A stretch of 64,000 nucleotides of DNA from Gilvimarinus gilvus (lineage in GTDB: Bacteria; Pseudomonadota; Gammaproteobacteria; Pseudomonadales; Cellvibrionaceae). Positions 56,076 to 64,000 of this stretch are shown piece after piece; positions within the stretch are counted from its first letter, which is position 1; each line of letters opens with the position of its first letter. The translations under genes and the position numbers were made by a program. The stretch covers positions 248,001-312,000 of the forward strand of contig NZ_JAULRU010000418.1 of assembly GCF_030518155.1 (NCBI RefSeq). The letters are read 5' to 3'. The notes beneath the pieces were generated by a model that saw only the letters and a program-made list of their open reading frames with translations, ran no database searches and was not told where the DNA came from.

Positions 56076-56945
56076 TCAACCTTTAGAGGCAGCTACCTGA
56101 GCGGCAACCTCAGCGGCGAAATCAGTCTCTTCTTTCTCAATGCCTTCGCCCACTTCCAGACGTATAAAGCTAGACACAGAGGCGCCGGCTTCAGCAGCAA
56201 GTTTACCCACAGTCACTTCCGGGTTCTTAACGAAAGCCTGCTCAATCAAGCTGCCCTCTTTCAAGAACTTGTTGATGCGACCCATCATCATCTTCTCAAC
56301 GATAGCCTCTGGCTTGCCTTCCATATCGGGCTGCGCCTTGATGATCTCTTTTTCTTTCTCGACGATCTCGGCAGGCATATCTTCCGGCTTAACAACCTGA
56401 GGGTTTACCGCAGTCACATGCATCGCAACATCACGCGCCAACTCAGAGTTACCGCCTTCCAGCTGAACGACAGCGGCAATACGGTTGTTGGAGTGAACGT
56501 AAGCGTCGACAACGCCACCCTCAACCACGTTTACACGACGGACATTGATGTTTTCGCCGATTTTCTGCACCAGAGTTTCACGGGCAGATTCCAACTCGCC
56601 CGCCATCAACGCGGCAACGTCAGACTGCTTGTCGGCAAAGGCCTTTTCCACAACGGTGTTAACAAACGCCAGGAAGCCTTCGTCGCGAGCAACAAAGTCA
56701 GTTTCACTGTTCACTTCAACCAGTACGGCATAGCTGTTGTCATCGGCCACTTTAGCGGCAACAACACCATCAGCTGCGGTGCGGCCGGCTTTCTTAGAGG
56801 CTTTCAAGCCGCTGGCTTTACGCAGGTTCTCAATCGCCAGATCGATATCACCTTCGGCTTCTTTCAGAGCTTTTTTACACTCCATCATGCCGAGGCCAGT
56901 GCGTTCACGCAGATCTTTTACCAATGAAGCAGAGATAGCTGCCAT
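56076..56945 (-). CDS. tsf: Elongation factor Ts
   Basis: 289 residues; exchanges GDP for GTP on EF-Tu. It has the N-terminal UBA-like domain [22 protein letters not shown] (split; about 9-30), the core [10 protein letters not shown] motif (about 80-89) that contacts EF-Tu, and the C-terminal dimerisation and coiled-coil region. The ATG at 56945 has GAGAGGAT 6 bases upstream; the frame extension to 56972 is unlikely. It follows rpsB across an attenuator hairpin. Confidence 0.97.
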   Translation of the reverse strand: MAAISASLVKDLRERTGLGMMECKKALKEAEGDIDLAIENLRKASGLKASKKAGRTAADGVVAAKVADDNSYAVLVEVNSETDFVARDEGFLAFVNTVVEKAFADKQSDVAALMAGELESARETLVQKIGENINVRRVNVVEGGVVDAYVHSNNRIAAVVQLEGGNSELARDVAMHVTAVNPQVVKPEDMPAEIVEKEKEIIKAQPDMEGKPEAIVEKMMMGRINKFLKEGSLIEQAFVKNPEVTVGKLAAEAGASVSSFIRLEVGEGIEKEETDFAAEVAAQVAASKG

Positions 56946-56981
56946 GTATCTATCCTCTCTATATTTATCCAAATTCGTTTG

Positions 56982-57010
56982 AAAAAAGGGGTAAACCGCC
57001 GGTTTACCCC
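56982..57010 (-). terminator. Attenuator/terminator between rpsB and tsf
   Basis: On the minus strand GGGGTAAACC and GGTTTACCCC (plus arms 57001-57010 and 56988-56997) form a perfect 10-bp stem with a three-base loop, followed by six T residues (56982-56987). Partial termination here would lower tsf expression relative to rpsB, as known for the E. coli rpsB-tsf operon. Confidence 0.85.
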
Positions 57011-57053
57011 TTGAGCGTCAATCTAACCTGTAAAGATGACAGGCCAGTGGCGC

Positions 57054-57797
57054 TTACTGCGCGGCGGCTTCGCCGTCAGCAGCTACGTACTCATCTTTAT
57101 TCGGTACGCTTTGAGCCTGCGCTGCGCCTTCGGCACATGCATCGGCGATGGCAGTTACATACAGGCGGATGGCGCGGATGGCGTCATCGTTACCTGGAAT
57201 GATGTAATCAATACCGTCTGGGTTAGAGTTGGTATCAACCACACCAATAACCGGAATACCCAGCTTATTGGCTTCCTGAACCGCGATACGCTCGTGATCA
57301 ACGTCGATCACGAACAGCGCATCTGGCAGGCCGCCCATGTCTTTAATACCACCGATGGAGCGCTCTAGCTTCTCCATGTCGCGGGCGCGCATCAGCGCTT
57401 CTTTTTTGGTCAACTTTTCGAAAGTACCGTCGCGTGACTGCGCTTCCAGCTCGCGGTAGCGGCGGATAGAGGCACGAATGGTTTTGAAGTTGGTCAACAT
57501 ACCACCCAACCAGCGATGACTCACAAAGGGTTGGTTAGTGCGCTCGGCCTGCTCTTTGATGATTTTTTGAGCGGCGCGCTTGGTGCCAACAAACATGATT
57601 TTCTTCTTCTGCGACGCCAATTTCTGAACGTGCTCAAGAGTCTCATTGAATGCAGGTACGGTGTGCTCTAGGTTGATGATATGAATCTTGTTACGAGCGC
57701 CAAAAATAAAACGGTCCATTTTTGGGTTCCAGTAACGAGTTTGGTGACCAAAGTGGACACCGGCTTGCAGCATATCGCGCATGCTTACTGTAGGCAT
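57054..57797 (-). CDS. rpsB: 30S ribosomal protein S2
   Basis: 247 residues. Starts [20 protein letters not shown] with RYWNPKM following, and contains [41 protein letters not shown] and [18 protein letters not shown], all typical of S2. It binds late to the 30S head near S1 and acts as autogenous repressor in gammaproteobacteria. AGGAAA lies before the ATG. It begins the long minus-strand gene block. Confidence 0.98.
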   Translation of the reverse strand: MPTVSMRDMLQAGVHFGHQTRYWNPKMDRFIFGARNKIHIINLEHTVPAFNETLEHVQKLASQKKKIMFVGTKRAAQKIIKEQAERTNQPFVSHRWLGGMLTNFKTIRASIRRYRELEAQSRDGTFEKLTKKEALMRARDMEKLERSIGGIKDMGGLPDALFVIDVDHERIAVQEANKLGIPVIGVVDTNSNPDGIDYIIPGNDDAIRAIRLYVTAIADACAEGAAQAQSVPNKDEYVAADGEAAAQ

Positions 57798-57990
57798 AAT
57801 AAGTTTCCTGTAATCGGGTTAGGCCTCCATACACCCCGACAACCAACCCCGAAGGGCACCCAGGCTGAACGTGACGGTGCATGTGTGACGTTAAAGTTTA
57901 GTCTCTCGCACACCCCACTAAATGTCAGTGGCTCACCCCAAAAGGACGCAAATCCAGCCAGGCTTGCACGCAAGAGGCGCGCTTTATACC
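57798..57990 (-). promoter_or_regulatory. rpsB leader and candidate promoter
   Basis: On the minus strand a TATAAA hexamer (plus 57983-57988) followed by a GC-rich discriminator could be the -10 of a stringently controlled promoter; the -35 is weak. The following leader of about 175 nt contains CCC-TTCG-GGG (UUCG tetraloop hairpin), and a GGGTTGG segment that can pair with CCTAACCC just before the ribosome site. This resembles the S2-binding autoregulatory leader described for gammaproteobacterial rpsB; the match to that motif is by eye. Confidence 0.5.
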
Positions 57991-58137
57991 ACAGCAAAGA
58001 CACGGATTAAAGCTTTTTTACCCTTTTGTGGGTTTACCCGCGCCGCGCCGCGCCCTACTATAGCCCGCTAGACCCGAGGAGCCAGATACGGCCCCACCCA
58101 CACAACGACAAGCAAACAAGCCCATAAAGAGGAAGCC
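57991..58137. other. Gap between the rpsB promoter and uxuA
   Basis: Remainder of the 340-bp divergent region. It is GC-rich and holds no gene. No clear uxuA promoter is seen; the uxuA ribosome site AGAGGAAG ends just before the ATG at 58138. Confidence 0.5.
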
Positions 58138-59331
58138 ATGAAAGAGACCTGGCGCTGGTTCGGCCCCCAAGACACAGTAACACTCGCCAATATCCGCCAG
58201 GCAGGCGCGAGCGGCATTGTAACCTCCCTTCACCATATCGCTACCGGCGAAGTCTGGCCGCGCGAAGAGATTAAAGCCCGCAAACAATTGATAGAAGCGG
58301 CGGGCCTGGAGTGGAGCGTTATCGAAAGCATTCCCCTGCACAATGACATTAAAACCCGTACCGGCGACTACGAGCGCTATATCGCCAACTACCTGCAGTC
58401 GCTGCGCAACGTCGCCGCCGAGGGAGTTTTCGACGTCTGCTATAACTTTATGCCGGTAGTGGACTGGACCCGTACCAACCTATCCTACAATCTGCCCAAT
58501 CAGTCTCAGGCCTTGCGCTTTGAAATAAGCGACTTCGCCGCCTATGACGTCTACATTTTAGAGCGGCCCAACGCCGCAGCCGACTACGCGCCCGAGGTGC
58601 TCGATAAGGCCAAAGCGCGCCTCGATGCTATGAGCGGCCAGGAAAAAGATCTGCTGGAGAAAAACATCATCGCCGGCTTGCCCGGCGGCGAAGGCAGCTA
58701 CGACCGGGACGGCATTCGAGCCGCCATCGAGCAGTTTATTGCTCTGGGTGACGAAGGTATGCGAACCAACCTATTCGCTTTTTTACGCGCTGTGGTGCCG
58801 GTTGCCGAAGAGGTGGGTGTGCGACTGGCCATTCACCCGGATGACCCGCCTTTCTCCTTGTTCGGCTTACCCCGGGTCGTATCCACCCAGGATGACGCCC
58901 GCGCCCTATTGGCAGCGGTCAAAAGCCCCGCCAACGGACTAACCTTGTGCGCCGGCTCCTACGGCGCCCGTGGTGATAACGACCTGGTTGATATGGTTCG
59001 CGAGTTTGGCGACAACATCTACTTTGTTCACTTACGCAACATTAAACGCGAGGCCGACGGCTCGTTCTACGAGTCTGATCACCTCGATGGCGACAACGAC
59101 ATGGTGGGACTAATTGGCGCACTGATCGAAGAAGAGTCGCGACGCCGCCAAAACAACAGCGCATTGCCTGCAATCGCTATGCGCCCCGACCACGGCCACC
59201 TGATGGGTGATGAGATTGGCAAAGCAGGCATTAACCCAGGCTACTCCTACGCTGGGCGTATGCGTGGTCTCGCCGAGTTGCGCGGGGTGATTCACACCCT
59301 GGAAACACTCAACAGCCGCGCCGCACTGTAG
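58138..59331 (+). CDS. uxuA: Mannonate dehydratase
   Basis: 397 residues, the UxuA length; dehydrates D-mannonate to 2-keto-3-deoxygluconate in glucuronate breakdown, with Fe2+ or Mn2+. It starts MKETWRWFGPQDTVTLANIRQ, the family hallmark, with metal-binding residues in LAIHPDDPP (His), LTLCAGSYGARGDND (Cys), HLRNIKR and RPDHGHLMGDE. AGAGGAAG lies before the ATG. No other uronate genes (uxaC, uxuB, kdgK) are near. It lies between rpsB and map, which are normally direct divergent neighbours, so it has probably been inserted there. Confidence 0.95.
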   Translation: MKETWRWFGPQDTVTLANIRQAGASGIVTSLHHIATGEVWPREEIKARKQLIEAAGLEWSVIESIPLHNDIKTRTGDYERYIANYLQSLRNVAAEGVFDVCYNFMPVVDWTRTNLSYNLPNQSQALRFEISDFAAYDVYILERPNAAADYAPEVLDKAKARLDAMSGQEKDLLEKNIIAGLPGGEGSYDRDGIRAAIEQFIALGDEGMRTNLFAFLRAVVPVAEEVGVRLAIHPDDPPFSLFGLPRVVSTQDDARALLAAVKSPANGLTLCAGSYGARGDNDLVDMVREFGDNIYFVHLRNIKREADGSFYESDHLDGDNDMVGLIGALIEEESRRRQNNSALPAIAMRPDHGHLMGDEIGKAGINPGYSYAGRMRGLAELRGVIHTLETLNSRAAL

Positions 59332-59373
59332 TCATTTGGCGCGATACGTTAAACTATAGGTTTGCAGCCACAT

Positions 59374-59395
59374 GGGCGGCGCGTGGACGCCGCCC
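59374..59395 (+). other. GC-rich hairpin in the map leader
   Basis: GGGCGGCG (59374-59381) and CGCCGCCC (59388-59395) form a perfect 8-bp stem with a six-base loop, ending 15 bases before the map ATG. There is no U-tract after it. It could act as a weak uxuA terminator or affect map translation. Confidence 0.4.
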
Positions 59396-59410
59396 CCAAA
59401 GCGAGACATC

Positions 59411-60181
59411 ATGACCGTATCCATCAAAACACCGGAAGACATCGAAAAAATGCGCATCGCCGGCCGCATGGCCGCCGAAGTGCTGGAGATGATTGGCGAG
59501 CACGTCCAGCCGGGCATCAGCACCGCAGAGCTCGACAAGCTATGCCATGACCACATTGTCAATGAGCAAAAAGCGATCCCCGCCTGCCTGGGCTACCGCG
59601 GCTTTCCCAAGTCTATTTGCACATCTGTCAATCATGTGATTTGCCACGGCATTCCCTCTGAGAAAAAAATTCTCAAAAACGGCGACATCATCAACATCGA
59701 CGTCACCGTAATTTTCGACGGTTACCACGGCGACACCAGCAAGATGTACTTTGTGGGCGAAGCGGCGCCACACGCGAAACGCCTGGTAGAAGTCACCCAA
59801 GAGTGTCTCTACAAAGGCATCGAGCTGGTTAAACCCGGTTGTCGATTGGGTGATATCGGTGAAGTCATTCAAAAACACGCCGAAAAAAATTACTATTCAG
59901 TAGTGCGCGAATACTGCGGCCACGGCATTGGCACCGTGTTTCACGAAGAACCACAAATATTGCACTACGGTAAAGCCGGTAACGGTATGGAACTCAAAGA
60001 AGGCATGACCTTTACCATCGAGCCTATGATCAATGCCGGCAAAGCCCAAACCAAACTAAAACGCGACGGCTGGACAGTGGAAACCAAAGACGGCCGGCTG
60101 TCGGCGCAGTGGGAACACACCCTGGCGGTCACCGCCGACGGTGTTGAAGTGCTAACCGCCCGTACCGAGGAGTCTTTCTAA
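59411..60181 (+). CDS. map: Methionine aminopeptidase, type I
   Basis: 256 residues; removes the N-terminal Met from nascent proteins. Metal ligands are visible in IDVTVIFDGYHGDTSKMYFVG (two Asp), GHGIGTVFHEEP (His), TIEPM (Glu) and WEHTLAV (Glu); the type I opening is IKTPEDIEKMRIAGRMAAEVL. The ATG at 59411 is chosen from the family's N terminus; the open frame at 59372 has no similarity. glnD starts 3 bp after the stop, so the two are in one operon. Confidence 0.97.
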   Translation: MTVSIKTPEDIEKMRIAGRMAAEVLEMIGEHVQPGISTAELDKLCHDHIVNEQKAIPACLGYRGFPKSICTSVNHVICHGIPSEKKILKNGDIINIDVTVIFDGYHGDTSKMYFVGEAAPHAKRLVEVTQECLYKGIELVKPGCRLGDIGEVIQKHAEKNYYSVVREYCGHGIGTVFHEEPQILHYGKAGNGMELKEGMTFTIEPMINAGKAQTKLKRDGWTVETKDGRLSAQWEHTLAVTADGVEVLTARTEESF

Positions 60182-60184
60182 TTC

Positions 60185-62884
60185 ATGGCCGCTGAGAGCC
60201 TGCCCTACTTTACTCGCCCCCTCTTTTTCTTTGATCAAAGCCGATTCCGCAAGGCGCTTGCCAGCCAACCGGTGATTGGCGTTTTTAAAGACGCCATCAC
60301 TGCCGCCAACGCGCAGTTCGATGTACGCTTTAAAGAAGGCGAAGACATTCGAGCGCTGATTCACGAGCGCGCCCTTTTCGTCGATTGCATACTGCACTAC
60401 GCGTGGCATCAATTTGAATGGCCAGAAGGCATTAGCCTGGAAGCGGTAGGCGGTTACGGACGCTGCGAGCTGCACCCACATTCCGACATTGATCTACTCA
60501 TCCTGCTTGACGAAAAAATCGAAAGCCAGTGTAAAGATAACCTCGAACGGTTTCTTACCTTGCTGTGGGATATCGGCCTTGAAATTGGTCACAGTGTTCG
60601 CACTATTGCCCAGTGCCTTAAAATTGCCGAGGAAGATATTACCGTTGCCACAAACTTAATGGAATCGCGCACGCTGGTGGGCGACGCCAACATGCGAGTG
60701 GAATTGGAAACCATCAGCACCGAACGCAATTTATGGCCTGCTGATAAGTTTTTCATTGCCAAATTTGAAGAGCAAACCGCGCGCCACCAAAAGTATAAAA
60801 ACAGTGAATACAACCTGGAACCAAATATAAAAAATGCGCCCGGTGGCTTGCGCGACATTCAAATGATCGCCTGGGTTGCCAAACGTTATTTTGAGGTGCG
60901 CACACTGAAGCAACTCGACGGCAAAGGATTCTTCACCGAGGAAGAGTTTACCCTTTTACAAAATGGCGAAGAGTTTCTATGGCGCGTTCGCTACGGCCTA
61001 CACATGGTCGCGGGGCGCCCGGAAGAACGACTTTTGTTCGACCATCAGCGTCAGCTCGCCAGTTTATTTGGCTACAAAGACAACGACGAAAGCCTGGCGG
61101 TCGAGCAATTTATGCATAAGTATTACCGCTTGGTTATGTCCCTGCGTGAGCTCAACGATGTTCTTCTGCAATTTTTGTACGAAGCTATTTTGCAGCGCGG
61201 CGTCAAGAAAACGGTTACGCCGATAAACGAGCGTTTCCAGCGGCGCGACGACTACATTGAAGTCACGCACATTTATGTCTTTGAAGAGTCACCTTCAGCC
61301 CTGCTGGAAATTTTTGTGTTGATGGCACAACACCCAGAGATTAAAGGCGTGCGCGCCTCTACAATTCGTCTGATGCGCGAAGGCCGACATCTAATCGACA
61401 AGCGCTTTCGCAAAGACCCGGAAAACCAACAACTGTTCTTACAACTGTTCAGCTACCCCAGCGACTTGGTGGAAATACTCAAACGCATGACGCGCTACGG
61501 CGTTCTGGGTTTGTACCTACCCGAATTTGGCCGAGTCACCGGACAGATGCAACACGATCTTTTCCATATTTACACAGTGGATGCACACACATTACTGCTG
61601 GTGCAAAATCTCTGTAACTTTTTACAGCCGCAAGCCAAAGAAGACTACCCTGTAGCCTGGCATGTAATGCGCCGACTGCCCAAGGTAGAAACGGTATTAA
61701 TAGCCGGACTTTATCACGATATTGCCAAGGGCCGTGGCGGCGACCACTCGGAACTCGGCGCCGTTGACGCGCAAGATTTTGGCGAGCGCCATAACCTGTC
61801 GCCCCGGGAAACCCGACTTATAAGTTGGCTTGTTGAAAAGCATCTTTTAATGTCGGCGGTATCGCAAAAACAGGACATTTCCGACCCGGATGTTATTCAT
61901 AACTTTGCACTAATTGTCGGCGATCAAGTTCATTTGGATTACCTTTACGCGCTGACCGTTGCCGACATTAACGCCACTAACCCCGACCTCTGGAACACCT
62001 GGCGCGCCAGCCTAATGCGCACCTTGTACCTGGAAACCAAACGCGCCCTGCGCCGTGGCTTAGAAAACCCAATTGACAAACAAGACTGGATTGAAGAAAC
62101 CCAGGAAGGCGCCATTTCACGCCTGAGCCGGCACAACATCAACGCCCAGCAGTGTCGCTCGGTTTGGGAAGATGTCGATGAGGACTATTTCTTGCGCGAA
62201 AGCGTGCAGGACATTGCCTGGCATACCGAGGCCATTATTCAGCAAGAGGATTCCAGCAAGCCCTTGATTTTAATTCAGGAAACCTCGAGCCGCGAGCTCG
62301 AAGGCGCCACGCAAATCTTTGTTCGCGGTAAAGGCCGCGATAAAGTTTTTGTCACTATGGCCGCGGCGCTCGATCAATTGAACTTAAGCGTTCAGGATGC
62401 TCGCATTTACAGTTCGAAATCTGGGTTTACACTCGATACATTTTTTGTGTTAAACCAGGATGGCGAACCCCTAGGCACAGACCCGGCCGTACTGCAGCGC
62501 ATTCACAAAACACTGATGTCTGAACTGGCGCAAATGGACGACGAACAAAAAACCAACTCGCGCCGTACACCGCGCCGACTCAAACATTTCACCATGCCGA
62601 CACGGACGATTATCCGCAACGATATCGCCAGCGGCTACACACTGCTTGAAGTTATCAGTCCCGACCGACCCGGCCTACTCGCCTGCATCAGTCGAATCTT
62701 TATGGAGTTTGATCTGCACTTGCAAAACGCCAAAATTGCCACCTTAGGTGAGCGCGTCGAGGATATTTTTTACATTACCGACAACCAGGATCAACCGCTG
62801 GCGGACCCTGAATTGTGCCAGCGTTTGCAAAAAGAAATCTGTCGCCAACTGGATGATCGGGTTGATCAAACAGCGGGTTACTAA
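60185..62884 (+). CDS. glnD: Bifunctional [protein-PII] uridylyltransferase / uridylyl-removing enzyme
   Basis: 899-residue nitrogen sensor that adds UMP to PII at low glutamine and removes it at high glutamine. The nucleotidyltransferase motif is GGYGRCELHPHSDIDLLIL (split; about 87-105), the HD hydrolase has LYHDIAKGRGGDHSELG (near 510), and two ACT domains at the C terminus (FVTMAAALDQLNLSVQDARIY and LEVISPDRPGLLACISRIF, both abbreviated) bind glutamine. The length fits the family. It is tightly spaced after map and dapC follows after 27 bp, the Pseudomonas order. Confidence 0.97.
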   Translation: MAAESLPYFTRPLFFFDQSRFRKALASQPVIGVFKDAITAANAQFDVRFKEGEDIRALIHERALFVDCILHYAWHQFEWPEGISLEAVGGYGRCELHPHSDIDLLILLDEKIESQCKDNLERFLTLLWDIGLEIGHSVRTIAQCLKIAEEDITVATNLMESRTLVGDANMRVELETISTERNLWPADKFFIAKFEEQTARHQKYKNSEYNLEPNIKNAPGGLRDIQMIAWVAKRYFEVRTLKQLDGKGFFTEEEFTLLQNGEEFLWRVRYGLHMVAGRPEERLLFDHQRQLASLFGYKDNDESLAVEQFMHKYYRLVMSLRELNDVLLQFLYEAILQRGVKKTVTPINERFQRRDDYIEVTHIYVFEESPSALLEIFVLMAQHPEIKGVRASTIRLMREGRHLIDKRFRKDPENQQLFLQLFSYPSDLVEILKRMTRYGVLGLYLPEFGRVTGQMQHDLFHIYTVDAHTLLLVQNLCNFLQPQAKEDYPVAWHVMRRLPKVETVLIAGLYHDIAKGRGGDHSELGAVDAQDFGERHNLSPRETRLISWLVEKHLLMSAVSQKQDISDPDVIHNFALIVGDQVHLDYLYALTVADINATNPDLWNTWRASLMRTLYLETKRALRRGLENPIDKQDWIEETQEGAISRLSRHNINAQQCRSVWEDVDEDYFLRESVQDIAWHTEAIIQQEDSSKPLILIQETSSRELEGATQIFVRGKGRDKVFVTMAAALDQLNLSVQDARIYSSKSGFTLDTFFVLNQDGEPLGTDPAVLQRIHKTLMSELAQMDDEQKTNSRRTPRRLKHFTMPTRTIIRNDIASGYTLLEVISPDRPGLLACISRIFMEFDLHLQNAKIATLGERVEDIFYITDNQDQPLADPELCQRLQKEICRQLDDRVDQTAGY

Positions 62885-62911
62885 CCGACTTGAACAGTTG
62901 AAAGAAACACC

Positions 62912-64000
62912 ATGAACCCAGATTTACAGCAGTTGCACCCCTACCCCTTCGAAAAATTGGCGAAGCTAAAAGAGGGGGTTACACCACCGTCACAGCTCGA
63001 GCATATTGCCCTTTCTATTGGCGAGCCCAAACACGAGCCCCCAGCGTTTGTTTTGCAATCCTTTAAGGATAACCTGCAGCGCTTTGCCAACTACCCGGCC
63101 ACCAAAGGTATGCCGGAGTTACGCGAAGCTATAGCGCGCTGGGCCACAAAGCGCTTTGAACTGAGTATGCCTTTATGTGCCGAGCAGCAAGTTCTCCCGG
63201 TAAACGGTACCCGCGAGGCGCTGTTTGCTTTTGCGCAGGCTGTGGTCGATCGCACGCAAAACAATCCACTGGTGGTCAGTCCCAATCCGTTTTATCAAAT
63301 ATACGAAGGTGCCGCATTTTTGGCCGGCGCAAAACCTCACTTTTTAAACTGCACAGCGGACAATCAGTTTATTCCCGATTTCGACAGCGTTCCCGACAGC
63401 GTTTGGCGCGATTGTCAGTTGCTTTATATTTGCACTCCGGGCAATCCCACAGGCGCGGTGATTAGTACAGAGCAGTTTCAACAATTAATCCAACTCGCCG
63501 ATCAGTTTGATTTCGTTATTGCTTCAGACGAATGCTACAGCGAGCTGTACCAGAACGAGGATACGCCCCCGCCGGGCTTGTTACAGGCGGCAAAGGCCAT
63601 GGGAAGAAATGATTTTTCCCGCTGTGTGGTTTTCCACAGCCTGTCGAAACGATCTAACCTACCCGGATTGCGCTCTGGATTTGTCGCCGGCGACGCCAGC
63701 TTACTGAGTTCGTTTTTGCAGTACCGAACCTACCACGGATGCGCCATGCCAGTACCCAACCAATTGGCCAGTGTGGCGGCCTGGAATGACGAGGCGCATG
63801 TACTGGCAAACCGCGACGCCTATCGACGCAAGTTCGACGCGGTACTGAACGAGCTCAACGGCTGCCTTGAGGTCAGTAGACCCGAGGCCGGCTTCTACCT
63901 TTGGCCTAAACTGCCCATCAGTGGTGAAGCCTTTGCACAAAAACTTTTCGCCGACCAAAACGTGACCGTATTGCCAGGGGCTTATTTATCGCGCGAGGCA
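62912..64000 (+). CDS. dapC: Succinyldiaminopimelate transaminase DapC (3' end outside window)
   Basis: PLP-dependent class I/II aminotransferase of the lysine/diaminopimelate pathway, 363 codons visible with no stop before the window edge; family members are near 395-400 residues, so most is present. It begins MNPDLQQLHPYPFEKLAKLK, typical for DapC, with YICTPGNPTGAVIS (Asn of the PLP site), SDECYSEL (Asp and Tyr) and the PLP lysine in FHSLSKRSNLPGLRSGF. The glnD-dapC neighbourhood is known in Pseudomonas. It should make N-succinyl-LL-diaminopimelate for peptidoglycan and lysine. Confidence 0.9.
   Translation, partial: MNPDLQQLHPYPFEKLAKLKEGVTPPSQLEHIALSIGEPKHEPPAFVLQSFKDNLQRFANYPATKGMPELREAIARWATKRFELSMPLCAEQQVLPVNGTREALFAFAQAVVDRTQNNPLVVSPNPFYQIYEGAAFLAGAKPHFLNCTADNQFIPDFDSVPDSVWRDCQLLYICTPGNPTGAVISTEQFQQLIQLADQFDFVIASDECYSELYQNEDTPPPGLLQAAKAMGRNDFSRCVVFHSLSKRSNLPGLRSGFVAGDASLLSSFLQYRTYHGCAMPVPNQLASVAAWNDEAHVLANRDAYRRKFDAVLNELNGCLEVSRPEAGFYLWPKLPISGEAFAQKLFADQNVTVLPGAYLSREA

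Noticed and set aside
1-64000. tRNA, rRNA or CRISPR features
   Set aside because: Gaps between genes were read for cloverleaf-like sequences, rRNA segments and regularly spaced direct repeats; none was convincing by eye. A tRNAscan and a CRISPR search would settle it.

Overview
The window looks like a stretch of chromosome from a marine-type gammaproteobacterium near Pseudomonas or the Cellvibrionales (Saccharophagus/Teredinibacter-like). This rests on the gene content and gene order (the lpx-bam-dxr-frr-tsf-rpsB block, rlmKL-rmf-pyrD, the 180-kDa NAD-glutamate dehydrogenase next to moxR-bat) and on mid-range GC; it is an inference, not a database result. No rRNA, tRNA, CRISPR array, prophage or complete insertion sequence was found.

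Layout. 1-5.3 kb: the 3' part of a PreP-like M16 metalloprotease, then a PP2C phosphatase and a transmembrane Ser/Thr kinase with PEGA-like and FGE-sulfatase-like extracytoplasmic domains. 5.3-10 kb: uvrB, then a LysR regulator divergent from an azoreductase-pirin pair. 10-13.3 kb: two unrecognised envelope proteins, an ABC exporter and a small membrane protein. 13.3-17.9 kb: rlmKL, rmf, pyrD and a DUF2835 protein, with copy 1 of a dispersed element. 18-24.3 kb: the glutamate dehydrogenase followed by gabD. 24.4-31.5 kb: a moxR-DUF58-DUF4381-batA-batB/C-batD operon, then copy 2 of the dispersed element. 31.9-37.2 kb: an AsmA-like protein, a coiled-coil membrane protein, a membrane-anchored glutamate-synthase-like protein, a DUF3806-like protein, a GDT1-type transporter, a HIT protein and a probable degenerate nuclease with winged helices. 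37.2-39.3 kb: a cold-shock-type DEAD-box helicase behind a long structured leader. 39.5-57.8 kb: one long minus-strand block, in transcription order rpsB, tsf, pyrH, frr, uppS, cdsA, dxr, rseP, bamA, skp, lpxD, fabZ, lpxA, lpxB, rnhB, dnaE. 58.1-64 kb: uxuA, map, glnD and a dapC cut by the window end.

How the parts fit. The large minus-strand block joins translation factors, UMP kinase, isoprenoid and phospholipid synthesis, outer-membrane protein assembly and lipid A synthesis. Intrinsic terminators or attenuators separate rpsB from tsf and tsf from pyrH; the genes from pyrH to dnaE are closely packed and often overlap. The glutamate dehydrogenase and gabD both feed carbon into the TCA cycle.

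The most notable non-coding signal is a two-copy element of about 270 bp (16352-16605 and 31528-31797). It has MITE-like terminal inverted repeats and strong internal stems, and the differences between copies inside the stems keep pairing if the minus strand is the RNA. Other points of interest are the hairpin-rich leader of the DEAD-box gene, a 71-bp palindromic insert overlapping the LysR stop codon, a nuclease-like protein lacking an expected acidic residue, a BamA with calcium-loop-like extracellular motifs, and uxuA placed between rpsB and map.
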